IMG/VR virus record: IMGVR_UViG_3300030419_004887
Location: 1 to 28,989 of that record
DNA length: 28,989 bases
Source: a virus
Strand: one strand, 5' to 3'
Of the stretch, positions 24,638-28,989 are shown in pieces; positions within the stretch are counted from its first letter, which is position 1; the number at the start of each line of letters is the position of its first letter. The position numbers and the translations under genes are program-made. The notes below the pieces were generated by a model. The model was not told the DNA's origin and did no database searches. It saw nothing but the letters and a program-made list of their open reading frames with translations.

Positions 24638-24657
24638 CACTATAAAAGGAGAGAGAA

Positions 24658-24888
24658 GTGGCATTTAAAGATATTTTCAAAGATGAAAATGAATTTAACG
24701 AAAAAACAATAATAGGTTTTATGTCATTTGCTGTTATGACTATGTATAGTATGACAGATTTAGTAACTGGATATTTCGGTATGGAATTACCCATAAACGA
24801 TTTTGTGTATAATAGTTTTCTATATATTACATTAGGTTGTTTCGGAATAGCTGGAGTAGAAAAAGTTATGGGTGGGAAAAGCTCATAA
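24658..24888 (+). CDS. Candidate holin-like small membrane protein
   Basis: This 76-residue protein starts with GTG after a strong AAAGGAG ribosome site (24647-24653). Charged N-terminus MAFKDIFKDENEFNEK, then two hydrophobic helices (about 17-38 and 47-68) separated by a short loop, and a basic end. Small proteins of this exact style (xFNEKTIIGFxSF...DLVTGYFG...FxYNSFxxxTLGCFGIAG) occur in marine T4-like phages near lysis genes and are often guessed to be holins. The role is inferred from topology and company only. Confidence 0.68.
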   Translation: MAFKDIFKDENEFNEKTIIGFMSFAVMTMYSMTDLVTGYFGMELPINDFVYNSFLYITLGCFGIAGVEKVMGGKSS

Positions 24889-24903
24889 TAGGAGAATAAA
24901 ATA

Positions 24904-25464
24904 ATGGTTAGCGGAAAAAAGTTAGGAGACATATTGTTAGATGGAGATGTCCTAACTAAGAGACAACTAAATAAAGCTCTTGCTATGCAAGAAACAGGTG
25001 ATGATAGAAAATTAGGTGAAATTTTAGTTGACTTAGGATATTTAACTATAGATGATATGACTGAAGTTATGATGAATAACGGTCCTAAATCAAGATGGCA
25101 AGAAAAAGAAGTTACAGAGGAAAAGGTTATGCCAAAAGAATTAAGTGAAGATACAAAGTTTTCTTTATCAATCAGAACTATGATTAGTGCTGGAGTTGGT
25201 ATTGCGACACTTGTTGGTTTTTATTATATGATGATGGGTGAGATTCAGGAGGCGAAGGAACTTCCAAAGATAGATAATATCTATGAAGAGGAGTATCCAT
25301 CAAGACATCCAGGATATAATTGGCCGAGTTCTATGGAACAATATAAAAGTCAAGTTGGTGGATTAGAAGTAGCAGTTTCAGATTTAGAAGAACAAGTTGA
25401 AAGACTTGAAGAAGAAATTGTTGAACTTAAAATTGAATTAGCTAATAAACGAGATAAGAAATAG
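24904..25464 (+). CDS. MshEN/GspE-N-like domain fused to membrane helix and coiled coil
   Basis: This is a 186-residue protein. Residues about 4-60 (KKLGDILLDGDVLTKRQLNK, then RKLGEILVDLGYLTIDDMTEVM) repeat the LGxxLxxxGxLtxxqLxxAL pattern of MshEN-type domains at the N-terminus of secretion ATPases such as GspE and PilB, known in some members to bind cyclic-di-GMP. A membrane helix follows (about 90-111), then a P/Y/W linker, then a coiled coil (about 136-182). The C-terminal two-thirds alone resembles membrane proteins of marine phages, so the N-terminal domain looks like an addition. It may link the phage membrane complex to host signalling. GGAG at 24892-24895 is the ribosome site. Confidence 0.62.
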   Translation: MVSGKKLGDILLDGDVLTKRQLNKALAMQETGDDRKLGEILVDLGYLTIDDMTEVMMNNGPKSRWQEKEVTEEKVMPKELSEDTKFSLSIRTMISAGVGIATLVGFYYMMMGEIQEAKELPKIDNIYEEEYPSRHPGYNWPSSMEQYKSQVGGLEVAVSDLEEQVERLEEEIVELKIELANKRDKK

Positions 25465-25478
25465 ATAGGACATAAGTT

Positions 25479-25892
25479 ATGAAAAAAATGTTAATGATAT
25501 TGTTGATGATTAGTTCATTAAGTGGACAATATGATGTAGTGAAAGAAAACAATCCTATAACAGATGCGGATTTCGTATCAAAAACAGCAAAAGGTTTTTC
25601 TGTAGTTGAATTTTGTGCAGGTTGGGCAGGTGTATGTAGTATTGATAACTTTATGGATATAGAGGGACATAAAGGTACAAAGATATTTCACGCAGATACA
25701 AAAGATGCACCTAAAGAAACACGTAAAAATAAATTGAGAACATTTCCATCGGTAGTTTTATATAAAGATGGTAAACCTATTGCAAAATGGAAAGCAAGTA
25801 TAGATGGTAAGAATGTGGTTACTTCAAGAGATATAAAATCTAAGATAGATAACCCACCACCACCACGAAGAAGAAGAGCGAGGACAAAATAA
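25479..25892 (+). CDS. Exported thioredoxin-fold protein lacking the CXXC pair
   Basis: This 137-residue protein has a signal peptide ending SSLSGQ (about 1-17). The fold signature is clear: FSVVEFCAGWAGVCS (about 40-54) in place of VVxFWAxWCGPC, a central HADTKD strand, and the cis-proline loop TFPSVVLYKDGK (88-99). The normal WCGPC is WAGVC (A50, C53), so the nucleophile position is lost; C46 sits seven residues earlier, giving an unusual C-x6-C pair. The C-terminus is PPPPRRRRARTK. It may act as a chaperone or binding protein rather than an oxidoreductase. Its stop overlaps the next start (TAATG). Confidence 0.72.
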   Translation: MKKMLMILLMISSLSGQYDVVKENNPITDADFVSKTAKGFSVVEFCAGWAGVCSIDNFMDIEGHKGTKIFHADTKDAPKETRKNKLRTFPSVVLYKDGKPIAKWKASIDGKNVVTSRDIKSKIDNPPPPRRRRARTK

Positions 25893-26044
25893 TGCCAAAC
25901 CGAACAGCTAAAGATAGAAAAAGAAAAAAAGCAGCATTAAACAAGAAGTGGGCTACTGAGGGTAGAACTGCAGTACAACATAAAAAATATTTAGCTAAAC
26001 AAGCTGAAAAAGGAACACAAGTTCCAGTTTGGGGAAGAAGATAG
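25892..26044 (+). CDS. 50-aa basic protein, conserved phage microprotein
   Basis: The start overlaps the preceding stop (TAATG). The sequence opens MPNRTAKDRKRKKAALNKKW and ends AKQAEKGTQVPVWGRR, about a third K/R, with helix-loop-helix potential. Short proteins starting MPNRTAKxRKRK are familiar from marine T4-like phages, so this is likely the native gene; nucleic-acid binding is a guess from charge. Its last 22 codons lie within the 92-bp repeat and recur as the C-terminus of the sulfotransferase-like protein downstream. Its stop overlaps a GTG start (TAGTG). Confidence 0.72.
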   Translation: MPNRTAKDRKRKKAALNKKWATEGRTAVQHKKYLAKQAEKGTQVPVWGRR

Positions 26045-26070
26045 TGGTTAATCTAAAAGATTTACTTGAA
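25979..26070 (+). repeat. 92-bp exact direct repeat, left copy
   Basis: Identical base for base to 27009-27100 (offset 1030). It covers the last 22 codons of the 50-aa gene, its TAG and the first nine codons of the gene that starts GTG. Sequence diverges immediately on both sides. It marks the left border of a duplication/insertion carrying the sulfotransferase-like gene. Confidence 0.95.
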
Positions 26071-26091
26071 TACTGGCGAGGAGTATTGTAA
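26044..26091 (+). pseudogene. Truncated 5' copy of the PAP2-fusion gene (15 codons)
   Basis: Starts with GTG overlapping the preceding stop. Its first nine codons (VVNLKDLLE) are identical to the start of the 27074 gene, then it diverges to YWRGVL and stops. It overlaps the next ATG in TAATG, with GAGGAG (26078-26083) serving the next gene. It is best read as the remnant left when the cassette entered, possibly kept as a short translated leader for coupling. Confidence 0.6.
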
Positions 26092-27074
26092 TGTTTGTTT
26101 GTGTAGTAGAAGTAAATAATAAAAAAATTAGATTAATTTTTCCACACAAATGTGGTTCTAGCACTTTCAGTAATTTGATTCGAAGTGGATATTTTGATGT
26201 TCCACTTATATCAACAAACGACATGGATACTCCCACCGAAGAAATTCATGTGTATGGTAGGAATCCATACAGAAAAGCAATATCTAGCTTTTTTCAAATG
26301 AAACTTATGTCAGACAGAAACATAGATAAAGATTTTTTAGATAAAATAGAAAAAGGTTTAGATTATGGTGAAAGGCCAACAGATGAGAAGGTTGATGAAT
26401 TTAGAAATTTCATCAGTAAAACCAAAAAGGTATGGGAACAATATGGTCTTATAGAAAATCACACAAAAGACTTTCCTGCAGAATTAGGAGTACATTACAA
26501 CCATATAAAATCAACATGTGTGGATATATTTGGTTGTGTTTGGAAAAATGGAGAATATGATCCTTTCAATATACCAAAACACATGGAGGAGATAAAGGAT
26601 GAAATAATTTTTTATCAACTTGAAGATGTAAGAAGTAATTTTATACTCAAGAATCATTGGAAAAAATCTACGGATTCCTTCAAACCATTCGATGACTTTG
26701 GTGATTACTTGGATAAGTATAAAGCGATGAGGCAAGATACAGACCAAGATAGATATCAACACCATGTGTATTACAATAGTACAAATATGCTTAGAAAATC
26801 TCCGTATCACATTTTTTACGATGAGGAAACCATGAGGTCGGTCAATTGGATGTTTGAGATAGATTTCAAATTTTTTAATTATCCTAAGTGTAAGTCTATA
26901 TATGATATAAAAAAATTTACAGGAGATAAAATAAATGCCAAATGGGAAAAAGAAAAAGAGATATTGCCATCAGGACATGAATGGAAAATATCAAAATTTA
27001 CAAGGTCTCATAAAAAATATTTAGCTAAACAAGCTGAAAAAGGAACACAAGTTCCAGTTTGGGGAAGAAGATAG
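26091..27074 (+). CDS. Sulfotransferase-like protein (inserted gene)
   Basis: This is a 327-residue protein. The N-terminal LIFPHKCGSSTFSNL (17-30) matches the PAPS 5'-phosphosulfate loop of sulfotransferases (PKxGSTSx form), and YGRNPYRKAISSFF (55-68) matches the 3'-phosphate binding motif (RxPxxxxxSxf). No signal peptide, so it is cytoplasmic; it could sulfate a host surface glycan, lipid or phage glycan. Its last 22 residues are encoded by the duplicated end of the 50-aa gene, so the native C-terminus was replaced. The codon run includes GATC (26559-26562), otherwise almost absent here. It ends TAGTG, overlapping the next gene. Ribosome site GAGGAG. Confidence 0.7.
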   Translation: MFVCVVEVNNKKIRLIFPHKCGSSTFSNLIRSGYFDVPLISTNDMDTPTEEIHVYGRNPYRKAISSFFQMKLMSDRNIDKDFLDKIEKGLDYGERPTDEKVDEFRNFISKTKKVWEQYGLIENHTKDFPAELGVHYNHIKSTCVDIFGCVWKNGEYDPFNIPKHMEEIKDEIIFYQLEDVRSNFILKNHWKKSTDSFKPFDDFGDYLDKYKAMRQDTDQDRYQHHVYYNSTNMLRKSPYHIFYDEETMRSVNWMFEIDFKFFNYPKCKSIYDIKKFTGDKINAKWEKEKEILPSGHEWKISKFTRSHKKYLAKQAEKGTQVPVWGRR

Positions 27075-27100
27075 TGGTTAATCTAAAAGATTTACTTGAA
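27009..27100 (+). repeat. 92-bp exact direct repeat, right copy
   Basis: Exact copy of 25979-26070. Here it encodes the C-terminal 22 residues of the sulfotransferase-like protein and the first nine codons of the PAP2-fusion protein. Length and position over a gene junction fit duplication of that junction by recombination rather than transposase target-site duplication, which is normally far shorter. Confidence 0.95.
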
Positions 27101-28228
27101 ATAAGAAATATGAAATATAGGGAAACTCCTAAAGAAAAGCATGTTAAAAGAATGACTATGGAGACACCTAACTTTGCGGATGTAATACTTCCTACTAATC
27201 CACCACATGATAATGATAGTAGAGAAACTTTGGGTGAATTAAAATATTTACAAACATTAGAAACTGATAAAGATTTCGTTAAAAAACACGATGATGTTGT
27301 AAAAGTTTTTGTTGAGTTATTAAAAGAATTTGAAGTTCATACATTACAAAGAGAAGAAGTGATAGAAGCATTAGTAGACCAATCACGCAAATTCATAATG
27401 ACAGCAAAATATAAATATAATAGACCAAGACCATATCAAGTTGCAGAGTTTTATGATATAAATTTAAATGGTACTCAATTAGATAGTATGAAAACACCGA
27501 GTTATCCAAGTGGGCACGCCACACAAGGTTACTTAATAGCAGAAGTATTAAAGAGTATGATACCACATATAGCTCCCGAATTAAATAGAGTTGCGGAAGA
27601 TATAGCTAATTCAAGAATAATAGCTAAAGCACATTTCCCATCAGACAAAGCATTTGGAAAAAAAGTAGCAAAAATTATATATAGAGGATTTAGAAAATCA
27701 TTATCAGAAGCAATTAAAATAGATGTAAATGTTGGTGATACAATTCTTACAGGTAGATTTAAAAATAAAAAGACTAAAGTTAAAAGTATTGGTAAAGACG
27801 AACATGGAATGCCAACTATCAATGGTAGAAAAGTTGTTACATTCAGAATGCCAAAACTAAAAGAATTAATTGAAAGAGTTGATTTTGTTGATACTGCACA
27901 ACAAATTATAAAACAACAAGGATTGAAATCTAAAGTAAAAGTTCAAGCAGGTTCTAATAAAGCAGATTATAATTGGAAAAAAGATATTATATATATAAGA
28001 CCACATTATGCAACTATGAAAGATTTTCTAACTACCATATATCACGAAATAGACCATGCTAAAGATAGAAAAAAGTATGGTGCAAAAACATATGAAAAGA
28101 AATATCAAAGAGCAGGAGATATTGCAGTAAATCAAGGTAAAGATTTCCACGATGACAATAAATACGAAGAAAAAGCTGAAAGATATGGTAGAAAAATGGC
28201 AGCCTTACATATGAGGAAAATAAAATAG
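27074..28228 (+). CDS. PAP2/haloperoxidase-type phosphatase fused to a C-terminal HExxH domain
   Basis: A 384-residue protein from the GTG overlapping the previous TAG, with GGGGAAG (27061-27067) as ribosome site; a TTG five codons earlier is less likely. All three PAP2 acid-phosphatase motifs are intact: K112-x6-R119-P120, P145-S-G-H148 and S180-R181-x5-H187-x3-D191. A basic linker (about 215-260) contains VNVGDTILTGRFKNK and GKDEHGMPTINGRKV, a phrase common at the ends of marine-phage proteins. The C-terminal domain has TIYHEIDHAKD, with HEIDH at 324-328, a zinc-peptidase motif. No membrane segments, so a soluble phosphatase. Substrate unknown. Confidence 0.8.
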   Translation: MVNLKDLLEIRNMKYRETPKEKHVKRMTMETPNFADVILPTNPPHDNDSRETLGELKYLQTLETDKDFVKKHDDVVKVFVELLKEFEVHTLQREEVIEALVDQSRKFIMTAKYKYNRPRPYQVAEFYDINLNGTQLDSMKTPSYPSGHATQGYLIAEVLKSMIPHIAPELNRVAEDIANSRIIAKAHFPSDKAFGKKVAKIIYRGFRKSLSEAIKIDVNVGDTILTGRFKNKKTKVKSIGKDEHGMPTINGRKVVTFRMPKLKELIERVDFVDTAQQIIKQQGLKSKVKVQAGSNKADYNWKKDIIYIRPHYATMKDFLTTIYHEIDHAKDRKKYGAKTYEKKYQRAGDIAVNQGKDFHDDNKYEEKAERYGRKMAALHMRKIK

Positions 28229-28246
28229 TTTTTGAGTTAAAAAACT
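28227..28246 (+). terminator. Weak hairpin after the PAP2-fusion gene
   Basis: AGTTTTT (28227-28233) pairs with AAAAACT (28240-28246) around a six-base loop, starting inside the stop codon. The stem is all A-T except for one G-C pair, and only a mixed T/A run follows, so termination is doubtful. Confidence 0.3.
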
Positions 28247-28257
28247 TATATTTATAT
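28247..28257. promoter_or_regulatory. TATATTTATAT element before the nuclease gene
   Basis: Third copy of the 11-mer seen at 444-454 and 16295-16305. It ends only nine bases before the ATG at 28266, too close for an ordinary forward -10 box with a leader. It may act leftward (the reverse strand reads ATATAAATATA), or mark leaderless transcription, or be coincidence in AT-rich DNA. No better ribosome site is visible for 28266. Confidence 0.35.
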
Positions 28258-28265
28258 GTGTTACT

Positions 28266-28637
28266 ATGAAAACACGTTCTGCTAAATCAAAGGGGCGAAG
28301 ACTCCAAAATCAAGTAAAAGAATTACTTCTAGAAACATTCACAGAATTAGAACCTGATGATATTCGTACAGCAATTATGGGTGAAACTGGTGAAGATATT
28401 AAATTATCACCTGCAGCAAGAAGAGAAATTCCTTTTTCATTTGAATGTAAGAACCAAGAAAAAATCAATATATGGGAATCATTAAATCAAGCTGAAGAAA
28501 ATAGCGGTGATTACCCTCCTGTTTTGATATTTAAAAGAAATCGTAGTAAGACATATGCAGTTTTAGAAATAGATGATTTTATAGATATTATTAATGAACC
28601 AAAAGTTACTGAATCTCTTAACGAGAGCAATAAATAG
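28266..28637 (+). CDS. PD-(D/E)XK nuclease-like phage protein
   Basis: This 123-residue protein has a basic N-terminal helix (MKTRSAKSKGRRLQNQVKELLL), then GEDIKLSP with candidate acid D44, IPFSFECKNQ with E60-C61-K62 (the E-x-K of the PD-(D/E)XK fold), Q75 in a following helix, then PVLIFKRNRSKTYAVLEIDDF. Small proteins of this type in phages are annotated as resolvase- or VRR-like nucleases or recombination endonucleases. It could process phage DNA or degrade host DNA. It overlaps the next start by 44 bases and opens the replication-gene side of the window. Confidence 0.72.
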   Translation: MKTRSAKSKGRRLQNQVKELLLETFTELEPDDIRTAIMGETGEDIKLSPAARREIPFSFECKNQEKINIWESLNQAEENSGDYPPVLIFKRNRSKTYAVLEIDDFIDIINEPKVTESLNESNK

Positions 28638-28989
28638 TCAAGCAACAAAAACAGGTCAAAACAATGAATATATGTTTTGGTCTCCGTTTGTTCACCATCA
28701 CAAACCCAAACTTCAAGTAAATATACAAACTCAGAAGTGGCATTGTTGGGTTTCTGAATCAGGTGGACATAACTTCTTTCAACTATTTAAAAAAATCAAT
28801 GCACCACAAAAATATTTCGATGAACTTCGTGATATAGCTGGTGATACCTATTATCCCAAATATGAAAAAACGGATGAAGTAAAAACTTTATCTCTTCCAA
28901 AAGAATTTATTCCATTATGGAATGGTGCTGATAGAAGTCCTGAATACAAGAATGCCATGAGATATCTAAAGGGAAGAGATATCACACAA
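28594..28989 (+). CDS. DNA primase, N-terminal part (runs off the window)
   Basis: The frame is open to the end and gives 132 residues. The ATG at 28594 is the first in frame and gives MNQKLLNLLTRAINSQ as an opening; the next is at 28672. YMFWSPFVHHHKPKLQVNI, then KWHCWVSESGGHNFFQLF, matches the N-terminal zinc-ribbon region of marine T4-like phage primases (DnaG/gp61 type). The usual metal-binding cysteines are mostly replaced (SPFVHH and CWVS rather than CPFC and CWVC). The catalytic TOPRIM part lies beyond the edge. It overlaps the nuclease gene by 44 bases, so they are probably translated together. Confidence 0.78.
   Translation, partial: MNQKLLNLLTRAINSQATKTGQNNEYMFWSPFVHHHKPKLQVNIQTQKWHCWVSESGGHNFFQLFKKINAPQKYFDELRDIAGDTYYPKYEKTDEVKTLSLPKEFIPLWNGADRSPEYKNAMRYLKGRDITQ

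Noticed and set aside
24564-24932. 122-codon minus-strand frame spanning two plus-strand genes
   Set aside because: Crosses three well-formed plus-strand genes with clear ribosome sites and recognisable domains.
25979-27100. Insertion sequence or transposon explaining the 92-bp repeats
   Set aside because: No transposase, no terminal inverted repeats, and the repeat is much longer than a target-site duplication.
1-28989. CRISPR array, integrase, attachment site or restriction-modification genes
   Set aside because: No regularly spaced repeats, no recombinase motifs, and no methyltransferase or restriction signatures were seen; the tRNA end alone is not evidence of an attachment site.

Overview
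This window reads as part of a large, AT-rich (about two-thirds A+T by eye) genome of a contractile-tailed, T4-like phage of marine type. The main evidence is a baseplate operon with recognisable gp25 and gp6 homologues, tail-fibre-like paralogues, a primase of the marine-myovirus type, and tight same-strand packing with many TAATG, ATGA and TAGTG stop/start overlaps. The host is inferred, not seen. Several phage genes encode exported proteins with FCB-group (Bacteroidota, Marinimicrobia/SAR406 and relatives) hallmarks: a C-terminal domain opening with NYPNPF, as in type IX secretion (T9SS) cargo, and a PorV/PorQ-like outer-membrane protein. A marine FCB host is the simplest explanation.

Layout. 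(1) 1-512: 3' end of a tRNA, a bidirectional terminator, one small minus-strand membrane-protein gene, and a divergent regulatory gap. (2) 513-12680: virion operon with an OB-fold spike-like protein, gp25, gp6, a DNRLRE-like protein with an inserted domain, two proteins ending DYGGS, a small nucleotidyltransferase-like protein, and a 1481-aa tail protein with a carbohydrate-binding-type module nested inside a LamG-like fold. (3) 12767-16273: two pairs of paralogous fibre/appendage proteins. (4) 16274-25892: an export-rich accessory block. It begins after a regulatory gap holding a 20-nt perfect palindrome and encodes a 912-aa putative T9SS cargo (signal peptide, dockerin-like loops, cohesin-like domain, sorting domain), two microproteins, a PorV-like protein, a coiled-coil membrane protein, a CsgG-like lipoprotein, a beta-barrel-like protein, a second CsgG/FlgO-like exported protein, a spanin-like membrane protein, a candidate holin, an MshEN-like fusion and an exported thioredoxin-fold protein lacking CXXC. 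(5) 25892-28228: a 50-aa basic protein, then a sulfotransferase-like gene bounded by an exact 92-bp direct repeat, which looks like a recent insertion between the 50-aa gene and a PAP2-phosphatase/HExxH fusion gene. (6) 28266-28989: a PD-(D/E)XK nuclease-like gene and the 5' part of a primase gene.

The most notable content is block 4: a phage locus that appears to supply both a type IX-type exported cargo and outer-membrane partners of PorV and CsgG type. It could remodel the host surface, block superinfection, or aid lysis or release; the sequence does not decide between these. A second strong signal is near-total absence of GATC. I found only two by eye, one in block 4 and one in the inserted sulfotransferase gene, while Asp codons before C are switched to GAC throughout.
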